Positions 10,840-21,816 of a DNA stretch of 64,000 nt are shown one piece after another. The position numbers and the translations under genes are program-made. Origin of the DNA: Physella acuta (Eukaryota > Mollusca > Gastropoda > Physidae). The stretch's first letter is position 1. Each line of letters starts with the position of its first letter. The stretch is taken from assembly GCF_028476545.1 (NCBI RefSeq), contig NW_026733050.1:216501-280500 (forward strand). The letters are read 5' to 3'. Under the pieces are notes generated by a model that searched no databases, was not told the origin of the DNA, and saw nothing but the letters and a program-made list of their open reading frames with translations.

Positions 10840-11760
10840 GTAGGGTTAGAACTTGGTGGAGTAGAAATACTAGCAGCTACACGTCTAAGGAATAGGGTCT
10901 CTGTCAGACCCCCCCCCCCCCGCCTCCCGAAGAAAGTCTACCGCCCTCCAACAAAATGGAATTTATATAGAAAACATACTTTTACCATTGTCCCCCCCCC
11001 CCCACCGGAAAATGTAGTCCGCCCACCCCCCACCCCCTACTTGAAAAGAAAATATCAATGACCCCCTCCCGAAGAAAAAAGTCTGGATGAAACTTTTTTC
11101 TCCGGGGGGGGGGGGGCACTAGAAATTTTCGGGGGGGGGGGGGGCGGTACACTTTCTTCGGGGGGGGGGGGCGGACACTGTTAAAAGTATATATTTTCTA
11201 TATAAATTATATACATTTCATTTTGTTTGGGGGGGGGGGGCGGGTAAAAAAATTTCGGGGGGGGGGGCTTTGCCCCCCCCCCCCCCCCCCACCCCGAAGA
11301 GATGCCTGGAAGAAACTCTGCCTCCCCCGTTCATACGCATCCATAAAAGTCGATTTTTTCGGACACCCGTCTCCCCCCTCCGCGTGGTCGTCATAAATAG
11401 ATGATCCCCTACTGGTGTAGTTACACTTTCAGGAATAAAACATGATGGAATAGCAATACTAGCAGCTACACGTCTAAAGAATAGGATCTGGTGTTTTTAA
11501 ATTGATATATATTATTAGCTACTGGCGTAGTTAACTTCTATAGAGTAGAAATACTAGCAGCTACACGTCTAAAGAATAGGATCTGGTGTTTTTAAATTGA
11601 TATATATTAGTAGCTACTGGCGTAGTTACACCTTGAGGATTAGAACTTGATGGAGTAGAAATACTAGGAGCTATAAGTCTAAAAAATAGGAAACGATTAT
11701 TTTAAGTAGCTTGGCAATATTAGTTACTGGCGTAGTTATACATTCAGTACTCATTACTTC
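10840..11760. repeat. Degenerate repeat of about 90-110 bp in SPRY intron 2
   Basis: The block ACTAGCAGCTACACGTCTAA recurs, more or less changed, at about 10870, 11457, 11546 and 11665. It is joined by a second block with TACTGGCGTAGTTA. The array is split by G/C-rich MITE sequence at about 10895-11320. Confidence 0.6.
10895..11320. mobile_element. Two G-rich hAT-type MITE copies, head to head
   Basis: The left half is a minus-orientation copy ending AAGTCTGGATGAAAC. It is followed directly by the head of a plus-orientation copy (TTTTTTCTCCGGGG) ending GCCTGGAAGAAACTCTG at 11320. The left outer end is eroded and no clean target duplication was found. The result is a near-palindrome rich in poly-C then poly-G, which should fold back on itself. 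Confidence 0.6.
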
Positions 11761-11984
11761 ATTATCTTTTACTCAGTTATTTTGAACAGTATGGCCTTTG
11801 GTAGCCACGTTCAACCCCCCCCCCTCCCCTTACGATATTGTCGTAAGGCTATATTACATCTGAGCCGAATTGTGGTTTAAGGCGGTGGATACTATCTGAA
11901 TGTTAAACACGACACCAATTCAATTTAAGAGCATGCAGTTTCATCCTATATTGCTTCAAAAAAAAAAAACAATTTATAATTATT

Positions 11985-12388
11985 TCACAACTGACCACAC
12001 CTGACCACAACTGACCACAACTGACCACACCTGACCACAACCGACCACACCTGACCACACCTGACCACAACTGACCACACCTGACCACACCTGACCACAA
12101 CTGACCACAACTGACCACAACCGACCACACCTGACCACACCTGACCACACCTGACCACACCTGACCACACCTGACCACACCTGACCACAACTGACCACAA
12201 CCGACCACACCTGACCACACCTGACCACAACCGACCACACCTGACCACACCTGACCACAACTGACCACAACTGACCACAACCGACCACACCTGACCACAC
12301 CTGACCACACCTGACCACAACTGACCACAACTGACCACAACTGACCACAACTGACCACAACTGACCACAACTGACCACAACTGACCAC
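11985..12388. repeat. 10-bp minisatellite, about 40 copies
   Basis: Units CTGACCACAA and CTGACCACAC, with occasional CCGACCACAA, run without gaps to 29 bases before SPRY exon 3. The true acceptor reads CTGACCCCCAG, very close to a repeat unit, so the array may have grown from the acceptor region. Because 10 is not a multiple of 3, all three minus frames stay open; these are not genes. Confidence 0.95.
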
Positions 12389-12416
12389 TAGTAATTGGTT
12401 GTTGACTGACCCCCAG

Positions 12417-12613
12417 GTGTACTGGCCCGACGAGGGTAACCGGGGCACCTGCTCGTGTGTGGGGGTGGGGTCAGCTGACGTCCTGCTCAAGCAGCCGGGC
12501 CGGGTCAGTCTGGTGGGTGACCACAGCCTGTCCTGGGGCCTGGACCTGACCAAGCGGCGCTCCATCCACTTCAAGAAGATGGAGCAGCGCCTTCACGCCC
12601 GCGTGCCGGAAAT
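12417..12613 (+). CDS. SPRY protein, exon 3 (central SPRY strands)
   Basis: The acceptor actgacccccag precedes 12417 and the donor GAAAT|gtaagt ends at 12613 (phase 2). It encodes VYWPDEGNRGTCSCVGVGSA, a link ending in SLVGDHSLSWGLDL, and KRRSIHFKKMEQRL. This follows the SPSB/gustavus SPRY (B30.2-like) pattern RGTHAVVGVATADAPL then LVG-x-x-x-ESWGWDL. In that family the domain presents a surface for a short Asn-rich peptide and a SOCS box recruits a Cullin-RING ligase. Here the whole protein is about 300 residues with no SOCS box recognised. It is therefore best described as a cytoplasmic SPRY adaptor of unknown partner. Codon use is GC-rich compared with the surrounding AT-rich DNA, as expected of a real gene. 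Confidence 0.85.
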
Positions 12614-12639
12614 GTAAGTTGGGTGTGGGTATGTGTGAT

Positions 12640-13060
12640 GTGTGTCAGTGTGTCTGCAGAACTCCATTCCATTAAAGTAAGTTGGCTGTGTGTGTGGGTC
12701 CCATGTGTGTGTATGTGTCTGCAGACCCCCATTCCATAAAAGTAAGTTGTGTGTGTGTGGGTCCCATGTGTGTGTGTGTGGGTCCCATGTGTGTGTGTGT
12801 GGGTCCCATGTGTGTGTGTGTGCCTGCAGACCTCCATTCCATTAAAGTAAGGTGTGTGTGTGTGGGGGGGGGGGGGGGGTCCCATGTGTGTGTGTGTGTG
12901 TGTGCCTGCACACTCCCATTCCATTAAAGTAAGTTGGCTCTGTGTGTGTGTGTGTGTCCCATGTGTGTGTGTGTCTGCAGACCCCCATTCCATAAAAGTA
13001 AGTTGGGCGTGTGTATGTGCCATGTGTGTGTGTGTGTCATGTGTGTATGTGTGCATACAG
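12640..13060. repeat. Repeat array carrying five 17-nt pseudo-microexons
   Basis: Directly after the exon 3 donor, five units each contain (T)CTGCA(G), then a 17-base block such as ACCCCCATTCCATAAAA, then GTAAGT(T)G, separated by (TG)n and GGGTCCCATG. The 17-base blocks start at 12660, 12725, 12830, about 12911 and 12981. Four have both AG before and GT after; the fourth unit has AC instead of AG. The GTAAGTTGG of each unit matches the authentic exon 3 donor. A poly-G run interrupts the third spacer. Confidence 0.85.
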
Positions 13061-13126
13061 CAAAGTTTCTTCACCTCCCCCACCCACCCCTCCCCCCCCC
13101 CCTAATCTCTGTAATCTTCCCCCCAG

Positions 13127-13320
13127 TTTCTACATGTACGTAGACCTGGACGGAGGGAACATCGGCTTTGGGGATGACGTTGTCCTACACCAGAAGTCCG
13201 CGGAGTTCTACGGCCAAATACTGACCAACATCCCAAAGAACAGCTCGCGACCTCTGTACGTCATGGTCAGTTCCTGCAACCCAGGAGAGCAGATTCATGT
13301 CTACTATAGGGGCACCGCAG
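13127..13320 (+). CDS. SPRY protein, exon 4 (C-terminal SPRY strands)
   Basis: A C-rich tract and ccccag precede 13127. The donor is CGCAG|gtcagt at 13320 (phase 1). It encodes FYMYVDLDGGNIGFGDD and, further on, SRPLYVMVSSCNPGEQIHVY. These match the end of an SPSB-like SPRY domain (FLVALDMDDGTLSF ... KLYPVVSAVWGHCEI). The donor is GTCAGT, weaker than the GTAAGT copies in the repeat just downstream. One of those copies (13423) is in phase and would add 34 codons. Confidence 0.85.
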
Positions 13321-13610
13321 GTCAGTTCAAGGTCAACGTTATGGTATTAAATGTTACAAGGGCATCAATGGTAAGTTCAAGGTCAACGTTATATGGTATT
13401 AAATGTTACAAGGGCATCGATGGTAAGTTCAAGGTCAACGTTATGATATGGTATTAAATATATTACAAGGGCATTGATGGTAAGTTCAAGGTCAACATTA
13501 TGTTTTTATATTAAATATGTTACAAGGGCATCAATGGTAAGTTCAAGGTCAACATTATTATTTGATATTAAATATGTTACAAGAGCACCGCTTGTAAGTT
13601 TGTGGTTAGC
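13321..13610. repeat. Tandem copies of the exon 4 donor region, about 50-57 bp
   Basis: Unit core: GGCATCAATG|GTAAGTTCAA, then GGTCAACGTTATGGTATTAA. Candidate donors fall at 13321 (authentic, GTCAGT), 13371, 13423, 13480, 13537 and 13594. The last unit (AGAGCACCGCTT|GTAAGT) is closest to the real exon end GGGCACCGCAG|GTCAGT, so the array looks like an expansion of the exon-intron border. Confidence 0.85.
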
Positions 13611-13787
13611 ATATGTGTTATGCTCGCTCACTTGTTTCAATGAGTAAAAACTGTTGTTTCATATGTTGTTGTTTTTATGTCCTACATGAAACTGACTATG
13701 AAACAGTAACAAATCCACAACGGTTAATGTCTGTTGTGTGAATGTTGAGAAGATAAAACAATCAGTTTACATTTACAAAACTTTCAG

Positions 13788-13898
13788 TTCCCTCTGGTGG
13801 GTTTGACCTCTGCTACCCAATCCAGCCAATGGAGTTTCAGCAGTTTCAACATAAACAACAACAACAACAACAGATTCCGTACATTGGCTTCAACCCAG
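13788..13898 (+). CDS. SPRY protein, exon 5 (Gln-rich linker)
   Basis: Acceptor actttcag before 13788 and donor CCCAG|gtaaat at 13898; phase 1 on both sides. It reads VPSGGFDLCYPIQPM, then a run of Gln codons (HKQQQQQQIPYIGFNP) encoded by pure CAA repeats except the last codon. It is a flexible segment after the SPRY domain. The CAA run is a likely site of length polymorphism. Confidence 0.8.
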
Positions 13899-13977
13899 GT
13901 AAATATAGCACTGTTATGGCTTGTTTTACCTATTTGATGGAGACCCTTTAGACATATTTAACATAGTGGAAATTATG

Positions 13978-14195
13978 GGACGGCGTGGTTTAGAAATAGA
14001 GCGATAGACTGCTAACTCGAAAGTCTCGAGCTCGAATCCAGGTTCAAGTCAGTAGACCGTCCCTGAGTCCACCCAGCTCTGATGGGTACCTAACTCACGT
14101 TAGAGAGAGTAAAGGCAGCTTGGTACAGTGCCGACCAGATAATCCCTTCTAAAGCCGAGGTCAAGAAATATATGAAATCTACTTCATCTGCCCTA
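13978..14195 (+). mobile_element. tRNA-derived SINE
   Basis: Full-length looking: the CGGCGTGGTTTAGAAATAGA head with A box, B box GAGCTCGAATCCAGGTTC, core GGGTACCTAACTCACGTTAG and tail GAAATCTACTTCATCTGCC. Located in SPRY intron 5. Confidence 0.75.
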
Positions 14196-14374
14196 TGGAT
14201 CGCAATGTCTAAAGCGGAATCTTCAATTTACTTTTCAACATAACCGAAATGCATAAGAAAATCTATTCTTTTTGTATTTCTGAGCGAGGCGGTGAAATAG
14301 TTAAAATTCATCAGCTTTTAAAAATACATTTCACAAAATGTTAAAAAACATTCCCAAGTGTGTGATGAATATCA

Positions 14375-14570
14375 TTAATAAAATTGTGTATAATATTGTA
14401 AATAAAATTGTGTATAATATTGTTAATACAGTTGTGTATAATATTATTAATAAAATTGTGTATAATATTGTTAATAAAATTGTGTTTAAAATTGTTAATA
14501 AAATTGTGTATAAAATTGTTAGTAAAATTGTGAATAATATTGTTAATAAAATTGTGTATAATATGTGTAT
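14375..14570. repeat. 24-bp AT-rich minisatellite abutting the last SPRY acceptor
   Basis: About eight units of AATAAAATTGTGTATAATAT plus TGTT. The array stops within about 15 bases of the exon 6 acceptor (gtatttccag), so it occupies the normal branch-point region. Each unit contains TTAATA-like sequence that could serve as a branch site. Confidence 0.9.
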
Positions 14571-14576
14571 TTCCAG

Positions 14577-14731
14577 CGCCGATGGCACCTGTAGCTTCCA
14601 TGGCACCAATGGCAACCATGGCACCACTGACGCCCCCGCCCCCCTACGAGGAGTCAATAGTTCCAGGCCCACCCATTTACTTTGACCCTGTGATTGCTAA
14701 AGAAGAGAAAATTCCTCGAAAGAAATTTTGA
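14577..14731 (+). CDS. SPRY protein, last exon with PPPY tail
   Basis: The acceptor tatttccag precedes 14577, phase 1; stop TGA at 14729. It encodes APMAPVASMAPMATMAPL, then TPPPPYEES, and ends with a basic EKIPRKKF. PPPY is the classical ligand of WW domains such as those in Nedd4/ITCH ubiquitin ligases (known for the motif; the link to this protein is inference). Together with the SPRY domain this suggests an adaptor that bridges a SPRY target to a WW-domain partner, in place of the SOCS box found in SPSB proteins. Confidence 0.8.
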
Positions 14732-15396
14732 TGGAGCCTTGTCCTGGTACCGATGTTATATCGGTTCACTCAACACTGTTTTCTTATTTTTTTGGGTCAC
14801 ATTTTCATATAGATGAAGGTCATAATGCCAAAACGTCGTTGTTGTTTTTTTTTAAATTTTAAATTTTAACATAGTTCTTTGTGAATGTAATAGCTTTAAT
14901 TATAACATACTTTATATACTTATTTTATGCGCACTTAAAAGAAAAGCAATGCACCTTTTTAAATATATTATTATGATTATTATGTAACCTAGTCCTCTTT
15001 TGAGCCAAGGTTTTGGGGATGTAGGGGAAGTAACTATGTGATTCAATTCTGGGTGTTACTATTGGATAAATTGTTCGTATTAAAATCCAGTTGACCTAAA
15101 ATAGATTTTAAAATTAACGAATTAAGTATGAAAGTCCATTTGAATAAAATTGCGTAGTTCATTAAAATCTATGTATTAATAAGTAGTTTAAGTGCAAAGC
15201 TTTTTTATGCGGTAGCTGATCAAGCATTCATTAACATTTTTTCTCCTTTTTTTTCGGGCATTTCACCTAGTGAACATTATCTGTAGAAAATATGTCATGA
15301 CAAATATAATTATTTCATCTAGTGTACATTCTCTGTTGAAAATATGTCATGACAAATATAATTCTATTTACACATCGTGTATTTTAATAAAATAAA
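14732..15396 (+). other. Probable 3' UTR of the SPRY gene
   Basis: AT-rich DNA after the stop codon without splice sites of note. AATAAA occurs at 15143 and twice at 15386-15396; the latter pair is the likely transcript end. A short imperfect duplication with GAAAATATGTCATGACAAAT occurs at about 15287 and 15338. Confidence 0.45.
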
Positions 15397-15769
15397 TAGA
15401 CCATGCTTTCTTTAGTTTGTTTGTTTGACATACATTTATTGTGTGTGCATAAATCTTATGTTTTCCTTTAAAAATATAGTCTCTATAATACTAAAATATT
15501 ACATAAACAAACAATGGTCCTATTTCCGAAAGGGTGGGGTGAGCGAGGTTCTGCTGCGTGATATTGATAATAGATGGTAAATAAATTACGACTGTCTACA
15601 AATTATTCATAATGTAGCGTACAAGTACGTCGGAATGAGTAACTTCACATATGGCTAAGATATTTGTTGATATATTTGGGGTGTGTGGGGAGGGGGGGAT
15701 AGAAATATCAGATTTTATGAGCATCCACTTTTCCGAAATAATATTTTTATAAATATGGTTCAAAGTACG

Positions 15770-15905
15770 TTTGGACACTGGCACTGTTGTGACTCTGGTA
15801 CTGTTGGAACTCTGGCACTGTTGTGACTCTGGCACTGTTATGACTCTGGCCTTGTTGTGACTCTGACACTGTTATGACTCTGGCCTTGTTGGGACTCTGG
15901 CACCC
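15770..15905. repeat. 17-bp minisatellite
   Basis: Seven or so units of GACTCTGGCACTGTTGT with substitutions, located just beyond the SPRY gene. Minus-strand open frames over it are artefacts. Confidence 0.85.
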
Positions 15906-15909
15906 ACTC

Positions 15910-18607
15910 TGGTCGAGTTTAAGCGCCCCCACCCTGAGGTTTCTTTCAGATATTTGACTACGGGAGGCAGTGGACATGCCTCAACCACAGATCTTGACCC
16001 AACCATGGACTTCCATAATTAGAGAAAAAAAAATTAAAAACACATATTTTTGTGTTTGTTAAATTTTAGTCTATAGGTTATCAATTTCATAAACTGAAAA
16101 GTAGATAATTACCAACTTAATTAATTAATTTGTTGAATGAGCAGCACACGAGGCGCCTTATCAGTAAATTAACCGACCCAACGAAGCTAATTAATGATGC
16201 CAACAGGAGCAAGAGAAATGACTTATTTCTGTCTACATGACGGTCGGAACATTAAACTTTATAATTAATAGTTGCAGGGGCTCGCTATCTTGTATAACAC
16301 AAAAATTGGGCATTTGACCCACCCACTACCTGATATTGTTATATAACATTTGAGTCAATCATCCCAGTTATTATTATGCATTATATTATAGCCTATTCAT
16401 GAAATCATTCCATAGCAGAATTTTAACTAAAGAAATAATACATCACATCAGATGTTGTGCTATTTGATATTTACCTAAATTAACACAATGTAAAAGAATG
16501 TTAATAGCCTCTACCTATTAGTTAACCGTGCACCATTCCAAAATAATAAAAATATTTGATCAAACCTAAATTGTTGGGAGTAACTGTGGCCTTACAGGAT
16601 AGTAAACATAATCACAGTTGCTTCCCTTGCAAGATCTAATTTAAAAAAAAAAATGTCAATGTCAACCATTTGTTGGAGCTTATAATTTAATTCATTTATC
16701 ACATATACTTTATAATAGATTTCTCTGGTTCTATTTTTAAATATTTTTTTTCAAATTTTGCAACAATAGTCTCATTTTAGCTTACTCCGTTTTAATAAAA
16801 GTTGACGATTTTGGCATAAATGTGTGACAATAATATCGGTCGTCAAAAAGATTGATTAAAATTAACATTTTGGGGTGGTCTGATGTTGAAAATGTTCTCC
16901 GAGTAAGACTGACAAAAGATGTATTTATTTTACCATGTCATAAAAAAATCTTAGCATTTGTTTTTAGATAGCCTAGAATCTTTGTTTCGTCAAAAATCTT
17001 AGCCGGCAGGTGGTTTGTCGCACAGCGGCATTGATTCGCATCCCTGTGCTCTTGCATGCATTATTTTTTAAATACACTCAATAGTGACGTCACAGATTTT
17101 AAATTCAATATGGCGGATTACTACTCTTTACACGGCAAGTAAATAGAAATAATTGTATTTTAGCAATGATACTTGCTTCCTAAGTTAATAGCAGCCTAAA
17201 TTGTAACCTTCAATTGACTGTCACTGTATTTGTCATTAAATAATGAGGAATCATATTCAAAATAAAATATTCCACTGTGCTAACTCCCTTCATTTTTATG
17301 CACAAGAACTCACAGTCACAAACACAAGAAGAAGAAAAATGGAAATCCACAGAATTTATAAAATTCCCAGTCTCCTTTATTTAATGTTTTGGGCCTAGTC
17401 AATAACAAATATTAGAATTAGCATTTATTCAATAGTAGGCCTAATAGTAATAGTCATTATTCCCAGACTGCCATCGATCTCATGATCTAGCCTTCACTTT
17501 CACTTTCAAAAGTTTCAACACTACTGAGTCTAGTGTCTACTCACTACTGGCAACTGAATTGATATTCTCATTTATTTTAAAATAAATTTATAAAACTCAC
17601 TGTAGTGTAATAATCTTATTATTAATATAAATTATAATGTTAAACGTTTGCATAGGCTTACTTGAATTTTTTGCCTTTACTTTAGCCCAATCAATCCAAT
17701 TGCCCAGGTACATCAGTCTGCCCCATCAATCTAGAATTCTAGAGTGATGTTCCAGAGGCAATCACCTATAGATCTAGCGGAAAATTCCGAACCCCCAATT
17801 TTCATCGGGCGCTATTTTGTAACAGTTTCACAAAGAAACAAACCGAAAGTACTATATTACTCCGCTGCCATTCTACTCAAATATGTATGATTCCTTTTGT
17901 ATTCCTACGCATAGAATTTGTTTTAATGACGACCTTCCGTGCGATATTTTTTTCACCTTTTTTTTTGTGGCTGCAGCTCCGCCTAGCGTAACGAGCGTAT
18001 TTATTTTAATTTTATTAAATACACATCACAGATGACCCTGTGAAGACACAAGGGATGCAACTATAATAAAATTAATATACATAATACAAGGGACATAAAA
18101 ATCACTAATAAGACATAACATTTGCTTTGACATGTTTGTATGAAGAGACACAAACTAGATCTAGAAAAATTTAGATACTATATAGATTGGAGACTTACAT
18201 TGAAATATAGAGCATCTAGATCTAGGCTCATTTAGCTCAAGTCATTGGTGATTCGGCGAGGTTAAAACACCCAATTGTTATCCAAGCTGGGGCAACCCCA
18301 ATTTCTCCTCTAGATTGTTTTAATAGCCTTTAACACTTAACTATAGTATTTACAGGGTCCCGCAACTATGTAAAAGCTATTTATAGTTAACCTAGTTATA
18401 AAAGCTTTGATTGGTTGGTTTTATTCGTTTCACCCGAATCACCCCGACCTGCAGTTTTCGTCTAGGGTTACTGGGATCACTGACGACGTCATACCTAAAC
18501 TTAGAAAATTTTAAAACTCATCTTCCAGAAAGAGAAATTCAAAACAATTTGACCTAGATGTATTTAGAAATGGACATGCTTACAACAGATATCAGTAGTT
18601 TTGTACA
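15910..18607. other. AT-rich intergenic DNA, no gene recognised
   Basis: No exon with plausible borders was found. A perfect cAMP-response-type palindrome (GTGACGTCAC) lies at about 17085, followed by AATATGGCGGATTA, a YY1-like motif; alone they do not prove a promoter. A fragment around 17470-17590 (CTCATGATCT ... GGCAACTGAATTGA) recurs at 23545-23600, so this stretch contains old repeats. Confidence 0.4.
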
Positions 18608-19494
18608 AAACATCCCGTGCGGCGTCAATTCGGCCAATGACGAAACGGCCCCGTCAAAACGACCCCGACAAAACGACCCCGTCAAAAAGGCCAGCGACAT
18701 ATGGACCCCGTCATATAGGCTCCCGACAAATAGGCTCCCGTCATTTAGGCTACCGACAAATAGGCTCCCGTTATATAGGCTCCCGACAAAAGGGCTCCAG
18801 TCAATAAGGCTACTGACAAATAGGCTCCCGTCATTTTGGCTCCCGACATATAGTCTCCCGTCATTTAGTTTTTTCCACAAAACGCCCCCCGTCATTACGA
18901 CTCCCGACAAATAGGCTCCCGCCATTTAATTTCTCCACAAAACGGCCCCCGTCATTACGACTCCCGACAAATAGGCTAGCGTCATTTTGGCTCCCGACAA
19001 AAAGGCTCCTGTCAATTTGGCTCCAGACAAAAGGACCACTGACACAGTGGCGTAGCTACCGTAAAGCTAGCGTAAGCAAGGCATGGGGGCCCAAGGCACA
19101 TAGGGGCCCTTTTCCCTCATAAAAAATTAAAACTTTTACAATGGAATTTTAATATTTATTACATATAAATAATTTTAAAAAAGAAAAAGGTTAAAAGTTC
19201 CAAAAAGCCCCCCCCCCCCACCGTTTCGGCAGTGGGATTCAGTGTTTGTTGGTCAAACAGAGCCCAATCGTTATAATAACACTACAGGCTATATCACTTT
19301 GTCGTGCAAGACATTGAGAGAATCAGCCTATAAATAAACTTTTTAGCAGTAGTAGGCAAGCATAATAATATAGTATAAATACAAAATCAGGACATATAAA
19401 ATACAAAATGTTGCCTTCAGAATATTTATATATTAAAAAATATCCATCGTAAGTAGAAGTTGATCTCTTCGTTTAACTCCTCTGTAGCCTAACG

Positions 19495-20048
<554 letters not shown>

Positions 20049-20434
20049 GCCTAACGACTGACGAAGGGGCCCACTGATAATTTTTGCATAGGGGCCCAAA
20101 AATCCTAGCTACGCCACTGCACTGACAATACCGTTTCTGTAGAGACTGTCTCCCGGCAAAGCGGTCTCATTGAATATGACATCTGCCAGTGGGACACCTA
20201 CATCAATATTCTTTAGAGTTAGCTTATCCAACACTCTTATGTAATACAACGTATGCATCTCTTGTTCGGCAGGCCTTATTTTTATATTAGTTTATCTATT
20301 ATAAAATATAGTATGTTTTAATTTAAGGGTCATCTATCTATGACATCCATAATTGAGTCGGTTATAGGCTGTTCCAACTCATTGTGTGGGGAGAAGGGTC
20401 CACGCTGTACCTTCCTAACTGCAATATGCTTGTA

Positions 20435-20701
20435 CAGGGGCGTAGCGAGGGGAGGGGCGGGGGGGGGGTGCGGACCGCACCGGGTGACACCATTTAGGCG
20501 GGTGACACAAAGGCAAAAAATAGCAAAATATATAGAGAAAAGTTGAGGGGGTGGGGGTGCAAATCGAAAGTTTGGGGGGGGGGGGGTGCAAATCGAAAAC
20601 TTGAAAGTTTGTCCCCGGGAAGGGTCGCAACGCCTCTGGGGGGGGGGGGGTGACACCATTAAGTGCCGCACCGGGTGACACCCGACCTCGCTACGCCGCT
20701 G
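20435..20701 (+). mobile_element. hAT-type MITE (CAGGGGCGTAGCGAGG), in foldback core
   Basis: Ends CAGGGGCGTAGCGAGG and CCTCGCTACGCCGCTG are inverted repeats. Perfect 8-bp duplication tgcttgta (20427-20434, 20702-20709). Internally it carries GTGCGGACCGCACCGGGTGA, CACCATTTAGG, two GTGCAAATCGAAA copies around poly-G, and a second CCGCACCGGGTGACACC. Closely related to the copy at 36791. Confidence 0.9.
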
Positions 20702-21816
20702 TGCTTGTAGGTTATCAAAACAAAATGCTGTTATCATGTTAACATCATGTATATCATACATTAACACTTCTGTGCTCGCTTTTAAGCAACAGATCTTTTC
20801 TGTTGTAAATTAAACATTATCAAAACTTTAGAAATGGTGGAATTTAGCTGTTAAGGGCTCGATTTGTTTGAGAATTAATGTTGGTTCATGAAAAAATAAT
20901 TTCATTCGGGCATTAAAAAGAGGTTATGGTGGTATTGGAGGTAGGACACAATGGTTACTTTTATGCCAATAGTGGTCATATCATTCATTTTTCTGGAGCC
21001 AATATGTCGGGAGTCATTTTGTCAAAAGCCAATATGTCGGGAGCCCAATTGCCGGGAGCCAATATATCGGGAGCCCATTTGTCGGTAGCCAAAATGTCGT
21101 GAGCCCATTTGCCGGGAGCCCATTTGTCTTGAGCCCTTATGTCGGGAGCCAATATGTCGGGAGCCGCTTTGTCGGGAGCCAATATGTCCTGAGCCTATTT
21201 GTCAGGGGTTAATATGTCGGGAGTCCATTTGTCGGGAGCCTAAATGTCGGGAGCCCATTTGTCGGGAGCCTATATGTCGCAAGTCAATATGACGGGAGCC
21301 CATTTGACGGGAGCCAATAAGTCGGGGCCCTTTTGACGGGGCTATTTTGACGGGGTCGGTTTGTCGGGAGTCGATTTGACGGGGTCGTATTAACGGGGCC
21401 GTTTTGACGGGGCCGATTTGTCCCGGGCCGTTTTGACAGGGCACCAAACATCCAAACATTTATTATACGAAGCAATAAACAGGCAATGGCCGCTCCGTGG
21501 TTTTAACATGTATACCAGGTATTTGTTAAATCATACATACAGTACTATAGACGCAGATGATGCAGAATTTCTGCATGGTCATTATTTAAAACAAAGTGGT
21601 GGCAAAACAAACGTGACAATTCACACACAGTTGTTGACATTTGTGATCATAAATAATGTCAATTTAGGGTGGTTTATAAAGTATTCCCAGATGCCAATAG
21701 GAATTGAAATATTGTGCTGTATTAATTGTGTTTGTTTGAATTAGGTATCTAAAAATAAACAAAATGAAGCTAACAAGAAAAATAAACCAGGAGTGATCTC
21801 CCTTAAACTTTCTCGA

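Noticed and set aside
11903-12574. Minus-strand frames of 131-223 codons rich in CGQVWS repeats
   Set aside because: They are read across the 10-bp CTGACCACAA minisatellite. All three frames are open because the unit has no stop on that strand, and the real coding strand here is plus (SPRY exon 3).
12571-13143. Frames rich in CVCV and HTHT around 12.6-13.1 kb
   Set aside because: Translations of (TG)n within the repeat array; only the part from 13127 is a real exon.
18554-18925. Frames of about 120 codons on both strands (SLFVGSL / RLPTNRLPS repeats)
   Set aside because: Translations of the tandem-repeat arm of the foldback-like element; open in both strands because of repeat composition.
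20330-20767. Minus-strand frame of 145 codons, Pro-rich
   Set aside because: Lies over the hAT-type MITE at 20435-20701; the Pro runs are its poly-G tracts on the other strand.
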